Source of the DNA: an uncultured Spartobacteria bacterium
Lineage (GTDB): Bacteria; Verrucomicrobiota; Verrucomicrobiia; Chthoniobacterales; JAATET01
Assembly (NCBI GenBank): GCA_938011325.1
Contig: CALLUD010000024.1
Location: 1-64,000, forward strand
Direction of reading: 5' to 3'
DNA length: 64,000 nt
Notes under the pieces: model-generated
What the model was told of the DNA's origin: nothing
The model's input: the letters and a program-made list of their open reading frames with translations, nothing else
Databases searched by the model: none
Translations under genes and position numbers: made by a program
Shown here: one piece after another, positions 16,812 through 25,080 of the stretch
Layout of the letters: the number at the start of each line of letters is the position of its first letter
Position numbering within the stretch: position 1 is the first letter of the stretch

Positions 16812-17624
16812 TCAAATCCGCGCCCTTGATGCCTTGAGCACTTCGCGCACGATAAAGAACGGCGCTGCCGTCGCCAGTGCCACCAATACGGCCAGCAACA
16901 AATTCGGGATCACCCGCGGGCGGTCGGCCGCCACCGCCGCGAGTCCGGCGCGCACGACTTCGGCGGGAGTCGACTTGAACGCCGGCATGGTTTCGTAATG
17001 CGCCGCCTTTTCCTCATCACCGGGTCGGGTGGCCGTTTCGAAAAACTCCGTCGGCACCGGGCCGGGGCACAGCGCGGTCACCGACACACCGGTGTCGGCC
17101 AGCTCCATTCGCAGCGATTCCGAGAAGCTGGTGACATACGCCTTCGTCGCCGCGTAGATGGACATGTTCGGAAGCGGGAAAAAGCCGGCGACGGAACTGA
17201 CGTTGAGAATCGCCGCCCGGCCGGAATCCCGCATGCCCGGCAGCAGGAGGTGCGTGAGATGCGTGAGCGCGGTCATGTTGACATCGAGCATCGCCTTCAC
17301 GCGATTCCAGTCACTGTCGATGAACGGGCCGTGATCGCCGAGTCCGGCATTGTTGATGAGGAAATCCACGTAGATGCCCTGCTCCCCCAGCCAGTTGACG
17401 AGGTCGCGGCGCTGCTTCTCCTTCGCGAGGTCGGCGACATAAATGAACACGGAGAGGCGCGGAAACTTTTCGCCGAACTCCGCCCGCAGCGCCTCGAGGC
17501 GTTCGTTGCGCCGGGCAACCAGCACCAGCGTCTGCGCGTAGGGCGCCAGCTGCCGGGCAAACTCCGCACCGAGCCCCGACGAAGCTCCGGTGATCATGGC
17601 TGTGCATCCCTCGAAAAACTTCAT
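16812..17624 (-). CDS. Short-chain dehydrogenase/reductase
   Basis: The 270-residue protein is a classical SDR. The cofactor motif TGASSGLG is at about residues 13-20, NNAG at about 91-94, the catalytic Ser in NVSSVAG, and YAATK as the active-site Tyr-x-x-x-Lys. The ending has a hydrophobic segment (LLLAVLVALATAAPFFI) that may anchor it to the membrane. Substrate is unknown; such proteins often act on lipids or ketones. It directly precedes the polyprenyl synthase (no gap) and diverges from the cupin gene with only 15 bp between start codons. Confidence 0.87.
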   Translation of the reverse strand: MKFFEGCTAMITGASSGLGAEFARQLAPYAQTLVLVARRNERLEALRAEFGEKFPRLSVFIYVADLAKEKQRRDLVNWLGEQGIYVDFLINNAGLGDHGPFIDSDWNRVKAMLDVNMTALTHLTHLLLPGMRDSGRAAILNVSSVAGFFPLPNMSIYAATKAYVTSFSESLRMELADTGVSVTALCPGPVPTEFFETATRPGDEEKAAHYETMPAFKSTPAEVVRAGLAAVAADRPRVIPNLLLAVLVALATAAPFFIVREVLKASRARI

Positions 17625-17639
17625 AGCCTCGGACTCTCA

Positions 17640-17993
17640 ATGATCGTCCAGAACCTATCCAGCCAAAAACCCTTCACCACCAAGGATGGCTCCACCATTC
17701 GCAGCATCCTCGATCGAACGAATGCGCCGGTTCAGAACCAGAGCCTCGCCGAGGCACGCGTGCCGGCCGGCACCCACACCGAGCGGCACTATCACCGGCT
17801 CAGCGAGGAATTCTACTTTCTGCTCGAAGGCACCGGCACCATGGAAATCGACGGGGAGACCCGCGAGGTGGGCCCGGGCGATTGCGTGCTCATCCCGCCA
17901 GGCGCGTGGCACGAGATCACAGCAAAGACGGATCTCGTCTTCCTCTGCTGCTGCGCCCCGCCCTACTCGCACGAGGACACGTATTTCGAGTAA
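17640..17993 (+). CDS. Single-domain cupin protein
   Basis: The 117-residue protein has both cupin motifs: HTERHYHRLSEEFYFLLEG supplies two His and one Glu metal ligands, and GDCVLIPPGAWHEI the third His. It should form a metal-binding beta-barrel; the substrate, if any, cannot be inferred. The ATG at 17640 lies 15 bp from the divergent SDR start, so the two promoters must lie in each other's coding region or overlap. Confidence 0.85.
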   Translation: MIVQNLSSQKPFTTKDGSTIRSILDRTNAPVQNQSLAEARVPAGTHTERHYHRLSEEFYFLLEGTGTMEIDGETREVGPGDCVLIPPGAWHEITAKTDLVFLCCCAPPYSHEDTYFE

Positions 17994-18110
17994 CCGCGGG
18001 AGGCGCAGCCACCCGGAGGATGGCCCGCATTCCGCAAGAATGATTTCCGGGCCGGTTGGGATTTTTCCGCCGGGAAATCACGGCCGGTTCGGCCTGAAAA
18101 TTTTCGATTG

Positions 18111-18129
18111 CCAGAAGACTCACTTCTGG
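18111..18129 (+). other. Perfect hairpin in the rpsA leader
   Basis: CCAGAAG and CTTCTGG pair perfectly around ACTCA, about 107 bp before the rpsA start. It could end transcription from the cupin gene, although there is no T-run, or form part of an rpsA leader structure. The rest of 17994-18235 shows only short GC-rich palindromes (for example GGCCG-GTT-CGGCC at 18082-18094). Confidence 0.35.
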
Positions 18130-18235
18130 TAAGTTCGCCAACTCGCCGCAACCGCTGCCCCGCCGAGAGCCGGGTGGTTCTCCGAAAGGTCGTCGCGGTC
18201 ACTTGAACCCATTAACCTCAACCCAATTGTCTCCA

Positions 18236-19924
18236 ATGGCAGAAGCCAATCTGGCGGAGCTCCTCGCGAAGTCCGTCAAAAACTACAAAGAGGGCAGCAT
18301 CGTCAAAGGCCATGTCCTCGAAATCCGTCCTCGCGAATTTCTCATTGATATCGGTTACAAGTCGGAAGGCGTAATCCGTGCCGACGAGTTCGAAGACCCC
18401 GAGGAGGTCGAAGTCGGCGATGAGGTCGAGGTTCTCCTCGTCCGTCTCGAAAACGAAGAGGGCATGGTCGTCCTCTCGAAGGAGAAGGCTGCCCAGCGTC
18501 AGAACTGGGAAAAGATCGTCAACGTTTACAAGGAAGGCGGCCTCATCAAGGGCAAGGTCAAGGCCGTCGTCAAAGGCGGGCTCACCGTCAATGTCGGCGT
18601 CGAGTCGTTCCTGCCTGCCTCCCAGATCGACATCATCCCGCCGCGCGAGCTGCAGCAGTTCGTCGGCAACACCTACGATTTCAAGATCGTCAAGATCAAC
18701 GAGGACCGTAAAAACGTCGTCCTCAGCCGTCGTGAGATCATCGAAGAGGAGCGCGCGGTCAAGCGCGCCGAGTTCCTCTCGAGCGTGAAGGTCGGCGACA
18801 AGGTCACCGGCACGGTGAAGAACATCACCGACTTCGGTGCGTTCATCGACCTCGACGGCATCGACGGTCTCCTGCACATCACCGACATGTCCTGGGCGCG
18901 GCTCAACCACCCCAGCGAGATGGTCAAGATTGGCGACCAGCTCGAGGTGGTCATCCTCGACATCAACAAGGACAAGGAGCGGGTCTCGCTGGGTCTCAAG
19001 CAGATGCAGGACAACCCGTGGGACAAGATCGAGGAGCGCTTCCCCGTTGGCCAGAAGGTCAAGGGCAAGGTCACGAACCTCATGCCCTACGGCGCATTCG
19101 TCGAGATCGAGCGCGGCGTCGAAGGCCTCATCCACGTTTCCGAACTCAGCTGGACCAAGCGCATCGCGCGTCCGTCCGACGTGCTCACCCTCGGCCAGGA
19201 AGTCGAGGCCGTGGTGCTCGGCGTGAACAAGGAGGAGCAGAAGATTTCCCTCGGCGTTCGCCAGCTCGAGCCCAATCCGTGGGACGAGATCGAGCAGCGC
19301 TACATCATCGGCAAGCAGGTCCGCGGCAAGGTTCGCAACATGACCGCCTACGGCGCCTTCATTGAACTCGAGGAAGGCATCGACGGCATGGTGCACGTCT
19401 CCGACCTCTCGTGGACGAAGAAGATCAACCACCCGAGCGAGGCCCTCAAGAAGGGCGACGAGATCGAGGCGGTGGTCATCGACATCGACAAGGCCAACCA
19501 GCGCATCAGCCTCGGCCTCAAGCAGCTCGAGGAGGATCCGTGGAAGGACATCGAGAGCCGCTTCAAGATCGGCGACCTCGTCAAGGGCACCGTCAGCAAG
19601 CTCGCCAACTTCGGCGCATTTGTGCAGCTCGACGGCGAGATCGACGGCCTGGTTCACATCTCGCAGATCAGCGAGGACCACGTCGAGAAGGTCAAGGACG
19701 CCCTCAAGGTCGGCCAGGAAGTCGAGGCCCGCGTCATCAAGATCGACAAGGCCGAGCGCCGCATCGGTCTCTCGATCAAGGCCGCGCACTACTCGATGGA
19801 AGACCTCAAGAAGGAAAGCGAAGCGTTCGACGGTCTGCGCCCCGGCGAAGACATGGTCGGCCTCGCACAGGCATTCCAGTTTGCCCAGGAGGAATACCGT
19901 CCGGGCGAAGGCAAGAAGAAGTAA
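18236..19924 (+). CDS. rpsA: 30S ribosomal protein S1
   Basis: The 562-residue protein contains six S1 OB-fold repeats, as in E. coli S1 (557 residues). The last four begin with near-identical segments such as GDKVTGTVKNITDFGAFIDL and GQKVKGKVTNLMPYGAFVEI. It binds mRNA and helps recruit it to the 30S subunit. The ATG at 18236 was chosen over a TTG at 18203 because MAEANLAELLAKSV is a typical start. The last residues are Lys-rich. A strong terminator follows at 19951. Confidence 0.97.
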   Translation: MAEANLAELLAKSVKNYKEGSIVKGHVLEIRPREFLIDIGYKSEGVIRADEFEDPEEVEVGDEVEVLLVRLENEEGMVVLSKEKAAQRQNWEKIVNVYKEGGLIKGKVKAVVKGGLTVNVGVESFLPASQIDIIPPRELQQFVGNTYDFKIVKINEDRKNVVLSRREIIEEERAVKRAEFLSSVKVGDKVTGTVKNITDFGAFIDLDGIDGLLHITDMSWARLNHPSEMVKIGDQLEVVILDINKDKERVSLGLKQMQDNPWDKIEERFPVGQKVKGKVTNLMPYGAFVEIERGVEGLIHVSELSWTKRIARPSDVLTLGQEVEAVVLGVNKEEQKISLGVRQLEPNPWDEIEQRYIIGKQVRGKVRNMTAYGAFIELEEGIDGMVHVSDLSWTKKINHPSEALKKGDEIEAVVIDIDKANQRISLGLKQLEEDPWKDIESRFKIGDLVKGTVSKLANFGAFVQLDGEIDGLVHISQISEDHVEKVKDALKVGQEVEARVIKIDKAERRIGLSIKAAHYSMEDLKKESEAFDGLRPGEDMVGLAQAFQFAQEEYRPGEGKKK

Positions 19925-19950
19925 TCGAAGCCTTCAACATTCAAAGAGGA

Positions 19951-19983
19951 GCGCCGGCGGGAAACTGCCGGCGCTTCTTTTTT
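19951..19983 (+). terminator. Intrinsic terminator after rpsA
   Basis: GCGCCGGC and GCCGGCGC form a perfect 8-bp stem followed by TTCTTTTTT, 26 bp after the rpsA stop. This is the clearest intrinsic terminator in the window. Confidence 0.9.
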
Positions 19984-20114
19984 GCCCTCCTGTCGCGATG
20001 CTGTTGCCCCCTGCCCACGTTCGCAGCTTTTCTGCACCTCTTCCCCGACCGACCTGCCCGTTCAGAAAGCATTTTCGCAATCGCCCGCGACGTGCTACCT
20101 TCCGCGGCATCGCC

Positions 20115-20450
20115 ATGGCTAAACCTGAAATCACCGCTTACCTGAAGACGCATTGTGGCTGGAGCAACGGAGTCCGCGCCGTGCTCGCCAAATACGACCT
20201 CGAATACACCGAAAAGGACATCATCAAGAACCCGGCATTCCGCTGGGAGATGGAACAAAAGAGCGGCCAGCCGCTTTCGCCCTGCGTGGAAGTGAACGGC
20301 ACCATGCTGGCCGACATCAGCGGCGAGGAACTCGAGCAATGGATGCTCGAAAACGGCATCGTCAGCGCCTCCGACAAGACGACCGACGTCCCGCTCAACG
20401 CCCCCTGCACCGACGAGGAGCATGCCGCGATGGTGCGGATGAAGCTGTAA
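20115..20450 (+). CDS. Glutaredoxin-like protein, monothiol CGWS site
   Basis: The 111-residue protein has the glutaredoxin fold: AYLKTHCGWSNGVRAVL carries the active-site motif CGWS, so the second redox cysteine is a serine. The cis-proline segment is altered (LSPCVEVNG, where TVP is usual) and has an extra cysteine. The tail APCTDEEHAAMVRMKL is an extension. Monothiol glutaredoxins handle glutathione or Fe-S clusters, but this is not a standard CGFS protein. The start follows a 130-bp gap after the rpsA terminator. Confidence 0.75.
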   Translation: MAKPEITAYLKTHCGWSNGVRAVLAKYDLEYTEKDIIKNPAFRWEMEQKSGQPLSPCVEVNGTMLADISGEELEQWMLENGIVSASDKTTDVPLNAPCTDEEHAAMVRMKL

Positions 20451-20470
20451 GGATTACCCCCATCCCGCGA

Positions 20471-20504
20471 AAAGCCCCGCGTCGTCGAATCGTCGCGGGG
20501 CTTT
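20471..20504. terminator. Bidirectional terminator between convergent genes
   Basis: AAAGCCCCGCG and CGCGGGGCTTT form an 11-bp stem around a 12-base loop, between the plus-strand stop at 20450 and the minus-strand stop at 20526. Terminal A/T-runs on both sides let it act in both directions. Confidence 0.8.
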
Positions 20505-20525
20505 CGCATTGAAAGAGCCGGATGG

Positions 20526-21050
20526 TCAGTTCTTCACCGGTTTGATGCGCTGCGTGCCGCGGTAGCCATACTCCAGGGACAACCCGTTTCCGGACACCAA
20601 GTAGGTGACGATCATGGTCGCACGACGCTTTGTCTTTTTCAGTCGAACCTGGAGACTGAAAACGACGTTCGGAATCGTCGCAGTGCCCTGAATCATTTCT
20701 CTTCCCGCGCTATACGTGCCTGCATAGGGCTGATCCAAAAGAAGAGGAGCGAGCCGACTAATGTTCAGCGCTTTTCGAGAACCGAAGCCAAAGGTGTTCG
20801 TCATGTTGTAGGTGATGCCCTGATAAACAGTCGAGCCGACACCCTTCACCTTGCCTGTCCGGCCGTTTTTCGAAGCGGAAAACTTCACTGAACCCTTTCC
20901 AAGCAGATTGACGCCCGATGTCACAAAAGAAAAGCGCCCCTGCTTCGTGTATTTGCCCACGAAAGGCCGAAAATCCGCAGGTTTGGCGTTGGCAGTCCCG
21001 ATGATGGCTGCGGTGGTTGTTACACAAGCAAGGAAAGCGATGGTCTTCAT
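20526..21050 (-). CDS. Secreted protein of unknown function
   Basis: The 174-residue precursor has a signal peptide (MKTIAFLACVTTTAAIIGTANA, likely cut after ANA) and about 150 mature residues rich in beta-strand patterns and basic residues (GRFSFVTSG, GKGSVKFSASKNGR, VYQGITYNMTNTFGFG). I recognise no domain. By eye the gene is less GC-rich than its neighbours, which may reflect recent acquisition or codon preference of a secreted protein. It resembles the gene at 35131 in size, export and GxYxxxG/strand-repeat style, but the two are not clearly homologous. A sigma-70-like promoter lies just upstream. Confidence 0.7.
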   Translation of the reverse strand: MKTIAFLACVTTTAAIIGTANAKPADFRPFVGKYTKQGRFSFVTSGVNLLGKGSVKFSASKNGRTGKVKGVGSTVYQGITYNMTNTFGFGSRKALNISRLAPLLLDQPYAGTYSAGREMIQGTATIPNVVFSLQVRLKKTKRRATMIVTYLVSGNGLSLEYGYRGTQRIKPVKN

Positions 21051-21071
21051 TAAGAGTTGTGGGCTAGCACA

Positions 21072-21098
21072 ACTATACGTCTAAAGATAATTTGGCAA
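21072..21098 (-). promoter_or_regulatory. Candidate sigma-70 promoter for the secreted protein gene
   Basis: On the minus strand TTGCCA (21098-21093) and TATAGT (21077-21072) are separated by 15 bases, one short of the usual 16-18. Transcription would start about 15 bases before the ATG at 21050. The surrounding 60 bp are notably AT-rich for this genome. Confidence 0.35.
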
Positions 21099-21230
21099 GT
21101 TGGGCACTCCGATGAGCACGATTCATTCTTATCCCGCGGATTTTTCATCGGGTTTCCGAGACATCGTCCCCGCCACCGCTTGTCATGAACAGCCTCAGAG
21201 GGTATCACGAGGCCTCAATTGACTTACTAG

Positions 21231-22769
21231 ATGCCGAATTCGCCTGCCACCAATCCCCTTCGCGAAGGCCTCCTCAGCCGCTCCGTTCCGGAGCCCTGTT
21301 CCTTGGTCATTTTTGGAGCCACCGGGGATCTCACGCATCGCAAGCTCGTCCCCGCACTCTACAACCTGGCGGCCGACGGAAATCTCCCGCCCTCCATTTC
21401 CGTGGTCGGCTTTGCCCGCCGGGACAAGAGCGACGAGCAGTTTCGCACCGAGCTCGAGGAGGCGGCGCGCAAGTTCTCGCGGCAGAAGATCAATGACGAC
21501 CTCTGGCCGAGCTTCGCGTCCTCGATTTTTTACCACCGCAGCGAGTTCGATAATCTCGCGGGCTACGAGTCCCTCTCAAAACGCCTCGACGATCTGGACG
21601 CCCACCGCGGCACGCGCGGCAACCGCCTCTTTTATCTTTCCGCGGGTCCGGATCAGTTCCCGATCATTCTTGAGAACCTTCGCAAAAGTGGCCTGAACCG
21701 CGCGAAGCCAGGCAGCTGGGTGCGCGTGATCGTCGAGAAACCATTCGGCACGGACCTGCCGAGCGCCATCGAGCTCAACAATCTCGTCGAGGCCGCCTTC
21801 GAGGAGCGCGACACCTTCCGCATCGACCACTACCTCGGCAAGGAGACCGCGCAGAACATCATGGTGTTGCGTTTCGCCAATGCCATCTTCGAGCAGGTTT
21901 GGAACAACCGTTACGTGGATCACGTCCAGATCACCGCGAGCGAACCGCTCGGTGTGGAAGGTCGCGCGGGCTACTACGACAAATCGGGCGCGATGCGCGA
22001 CATGGTGCAGAACCATCTGCTCCAGCTCCTCTGCCTCACCGCGATGGAGCCGCCGACGGATCTCACCGCGGACGCCATTCGCGATGAGAAGGTGAAGGTC
22101 CTGCGTTCCCTGCGCAGAATTTCCGGCGCACAGGTCGCGAAATCGGTCGTTCGCGCGCAATACGCCGCCGGTTTCGTAAACGGAAAGGAAGTCGTCGGCT
22201 ATCGCGACGAGCAAAACATTCCGAAGGACTCCGAGACGGAAACCTACGTCGCGCTCGAGGCAAATGTGGACAACTGGCGCTGGGCGGGTGTGCCTTTCTT
22301 CATCCGCGTCGGCAAGCGCCTGCCGAAGGGCGCCACCGAAATCGCGCTGCATTTCAAGAGCGTGCCACCGGTGCTTTTCCGCCAGACCGGACAATCGATC
22401 GACGACAATGTGCTCGTCATTCGCATCCAGCCCGACGAAGGCGTCTCCCTTCGCATGTCGGCAAAGCTTCCCGGATCCAGCATGCGGATCGAGCCGGTAA
22501 AGATGGACTTCCATTACGGCACCTCATTCGGCAAGGCGACGCCCGAAGCCTACGAGCGACTGCTGCTCGACGCGATGGCCGGCGACGCCACGCTTTTTGC
22601 CCGCCGCGACGAGGTCGAGGAGGCATGGAAGTTCGTCGACGCCATCCGCGCCGCATGGGAGTCCGGCGAGGGCGGACCGATTGCCTTCTACGAGGCGGGA
22701 AGCTGGGGCCCGAGCGAGGCGGATGAACTGATCAAGCGCCACAATGGCGCCGCATGGAGACGGCTGTGA
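21231..22769 (+). CDS. zwf: Glucose-6-phosphate 1-dehydrogenase
   Basis: This 512-residue enzyme oxidises glucose 6-phosphate to 6-phosphogluconolactone with NADP, the first step of the oxidative pentose phosphate path. Visible motifs are the dinucleotide-binding GATGDLTHRKL, the substrate-binding active site RIDHYLGKE and the C-terminal WGPSEADEL. Length is standard. It overlaps opcA by 4 bp. About 180 bp upstream hold no gene. Confidence 0.97.
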   Translation: MPNSPATNPLREGLLSRSVPEPCSLVIFGATGDLTHRKLVPALYNLAADGNLPPSISVVGFARRDKSDEQFRTELEEAARKFSRQKINDDLWPSFASSIFYHRSEFDNLAGYESLSKRLDDLDAHRGTRGNRLFYLSAGPDQFPIILENLRKSGLNRAKPGSWVRVIVEKPFGTDLPSAIELNNLVEAAFEERDTFRIDHYLGKETAQNIMVLRFANAIFEQVWNNRYVDHVQITASEPLGVEGRAGYYDKSGAMRDMVQNHLLQLLCLTAMEPPTDLTADAIRDEKVKVLRSLRRISGAQVAKSVVRAQYAAGFVNGKEVVGYRDEQNIPKDSETETYVALEANVDNWRWAGVPFFIRVGKRLPKGATEIALHFKSVPPVLFRQTGQSIDDNVLVIRIQPDEGVSLRMSAKLPGSSMRIEPVKMDFHYGTSFGKATPEAYERLLLDAMAGDATLFARRDEVEEAWKFVDAIRAAWESGEGGPIAFYEAGSWGPSEADELIKRHNGAAWRRL

Positions 22770-23800
22770 GCATTTCCCCCGGCATGCCGGTCGAAATCGG
22801 CCGGATCGAAAAGGATCTCGGACGCCTCTGGGAGGAGATTGGCGACAGCAAGACGCGCGCGTCGCTCATCAACCTGGCAATCTACACGGAAAAGGAATCC
22901 GACGTCTCGGCGAATACCGAGTTGATCTCGAAGATCGCGAGCGAACACGCCTGCCGTGCCATCCTCATCTACGCAAACCGCGAGGCGGAGCAGCCCGGCG
23001 CGAAGGCTTGGATCAACGCCCACTGCCACGCGGTCAACCGGCGTGAGATCTGTTCCGAACAGATCACCTTCCAGCTCGACGGCCGGTCCCCCGCCGCGCT
23101 GTCGAACGTCGTCTTCGCCCATCTCGACTCCGACCTGCCGCTGTGTTTCTGGCATCAGGCACCGTTCCGGGAACCGCTGGACTCCAAGCTCTGGCGCTGG
23201 ATCGACCGTCTGATCTTCGACAGCCGCACATGGGACGACCCGGCCGCACAGCTCGCCATCGTGCGACGAATCGCCGGGCTCAGCGGTGTCCACAGCGTGC
23301 TCTGCGATCTGAACTGGACCCGCCTTCTCAGCCTGCGACAGGGCCTCGCTCAGTTCTTCGACAACTCCTGCGCCCTGCCCTATCTCGAAAAGGTCGACCG
23401 CGTCGAAATCCGGCACGCGCCGGGTTCGAAGGTCTCCGCCTTGCTCCTCCTCGGCTGGCTGGCAGGTCAGCTCGGCTGGCAGCTCGACTCCGTGCTCGGC
23501 CGTCATTCCTTCCGTGCGCCCGACCGCAGCGAGGTTGCGTTCGAGTTGATCGAATCCGACGGCCCGTGCATCTCGTCGTGTCGGTTGCTCGCCGGCAAAA
23601 CGGAATTCCGTCTCGATCGCGCCGAACACGGCAAATTCTTCCACGCGACGAAGACCGGAGGACATTTCGACGACTCGAGCCAGCTGCTGCCGGCCGGTCG
23701 CGACCGCATCGAGGACACCCTCCTCGTGGAACTCGGGCGGGGCGGCACCCACCCGCTTTATCTCCAGTCCGTCGGGATCATCGAACCGCTGCTTGTCTAG
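22766..23800 (+). CDS. opcA: Glucose-6-phosphate dehydrogenase assembly protein OpcA
   Basis: The 344-residue protein matches the OpcA family in length and in features such as ARASLINLAIY near the start, HACRAILI and the SDLPLCFWH segment. OpcA activates or assembles glucose-6-phosphate dehydrogenase in cyanobacteria and actinobacteria, and its gene overlaps zwf here. The GTG at 22766 overlaps the zwf stop (GTGA) and has GGAG six bases upstream; an in-frame ATG at 22754 lacks such a site and would add four residues. Confidence 0.9.
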   Translation: MSISPGMPVEIGRIEKDLGRLWEEIGDSKTRASLINLAIYTEKESDVSANTELISKIASEHACRAILIYANREAEQPGAKAWINAHCHAVNRREICSEQITFQLDGRSPAALSNVVFAHLDSDLPLCFWHQAPFREPLDSKLWRWIDRLIFDSRTWDDPAAQLAIVRRIAGLSGVHSVLCDLNWTRLLSLRQGLAQFFDNSCALPYLEKVDRVEIRHAPGSKVSALLLLGWLAGQLGWQLDSVLGRHSFRAPDRSEVAFELIESDGPCISSCRLLAGKTEFRLDRAEHGKFFHATKTGGHFDDSSQLLPAGRDRIEDTLLVELGRGGTHPLYLQSVGIIEPLLV

Positions 23801-23848
23801 GGCGCGCCCCTCTGACAGCCGAAGATGACCCGCGAGCAAGACGGCTCC

Positions 23849-24955
23849 TTAGTCGGACGCGGCTTCGATCACGGCCTGATACGCCGGCTTTGGCTTGAGC
23901 TCGCGATCGAAAAGCAGCGGGTAATTTGTGCGACCTCTCACGGGGAAATTGTTCAGCCACGAATCCCCGTCTCCGACACCCCAGAAGGTCACCCGTGGAA
24001 TAAGGTCGCGGTGCTTCCGATACAGAGCGAACAACTCGGCATAGCGATTCGCGAGTTTCTCCTGCATCTCGTCGGGCAGCCCTTCGGTGTAGGGGTTAAG
24101 TGCGGGATCGACCTCCTTGCGGCCCGAGAGGTCCGCATCTCCCTCCCCCCACCTGGTCGGCAGCACATTGACGTCGAGTTCGGTGATCATCACCTGGACG
24201 CCCTCGTTACCGAAGGCGCGAATCGACGCCTCCAGATTCTCCAGTGATGGCCAATCCAGGCCGACGTGTTCCTGAATTCCGACGCCATCGATCCGGCACC
24301 CGGCTTCCTTCAGCCGCTTCAAAAGCGCGACGGTTCCGGCCCGTTTGGCAGGCTCCTCGATGCTGTAGTCGTTGTAGTAGAGTTCCGCGTCCGGATCAGC
24401 CTCGTGCGCATACTCGAATGCCTTCTGGACGTAGTCGTCGCCGATGATCCGCTTCCACGGCGAATCCCGCAGCGAGCCGTCATCAGCGAGCGCCTCGTTG
24501 ACCACGTCCCACCCGTGGACGCGGCCCTTGTAACGGCCGACGACCGTGTGAATGTGCTCGCGCATCCGCTCGAGCAGCGCCTCGCGGTCCAGCGGCTTCC
24601 CCTCCCCGTCCTGGAAAACCCAATCCGGCGTCTGATGATGCCAGACCAGCGCGTGGCCGACGATGAACATGTCGTTCGCCTCGCCAAACTCCACGAAGCG
24701 ATCCGCTTCCTCGAACCGATACTCGTCCGGCCGCGGATGAACCGGCTCCCATTTGAGCGCGTTTTCCGGCGTGATCGTGTTGAACTGCTTTTTCACCAGC
24801 TCGACGCCGGCGGAATCTCTTCCCGAAAAATATTTGGGGCTCAATGCCGCGCCAATCCGGAAATCCCTTTCGAAGGCCTCCTTCAAGGTGGGTTCCGCGA
24901 ACAGCGAGCCGGCAACAAGGACGATTCCGGCGACAAAGGGGGGAAAGACTCTCAT
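23849..24955 (-). CDS. Secreted endo-1,4-beta-xylanase, GH10
   Basis: The 368-residue precursor has a short signal peptide (residues 1-20, ending SLFA) and a single GH10 catalytic barrel. The acid/base glutamate is E154 in WDVVNEAL and the nucleophile is E259 in MITELDVN. GH10 enzymes cut internal xylan linkages. There is no carbohydrate-binding module. It is isolated, convergent with opcA and divergent from lysA. The ATG at 24955 gives the only reasonable signal peptide. Confidence 0.93.
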   Translation of the reverse strand: MRVFPPFVAGIVLVAGSLFAEPTLKEAFERDFRIGAALSPKYFSGRDSAGVELVKKQFNTITPENALKWEPVHPRPDEYRFEEADRFVEFGEANDMFIVGHALVWHHQTPDWVFQDGEGKPLDREALLERMREHIHTVVGRYKGRVHGWDVVNEALADDGSLRDSPWKRIIGDDYVQKAFEYAHEADPDAELYYNDYSIEEPAKRAGTVALLKRLKEAGCRIDGVGIQEHVGLDWPSLENLEASIRAFGNEGVQVMITELDVNVLPTRWGEGDADLSGRKEVDPALNPYTEGLPDEMQEKLANRYAELFALYRKHRDLIPRVTFWGVGDGDSWLNNFPVRGRTNYPLLFDRELKPKPAYQAVIEAASD

Positions 24956-25080
24956 CGAAACGCAGTGTATTGGGATGAAACCCGCTGTCGACCGTGGCGG
25001 TGCATCGAAATGTCGGATTCCGCGTCCGCATTTTTCACTTAAAACCCGGACGCGAATTCCCGAGACTCCGTCTCTTTTCC

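Noticed and set aside
18218..19789. A 523-residue open frame antisense to rpsA
   Set aside because: It consists of Leu/Val/Asp/Glu-rich repeats that mirror the S1 repeats. rpsA itself is unmistakable.
24956..25080. A lysine riboswitch upstream of lysA
   Set aside because: The region is only 125 bp, shared with a divergent promoter, and shows no lysine-aptamer core.
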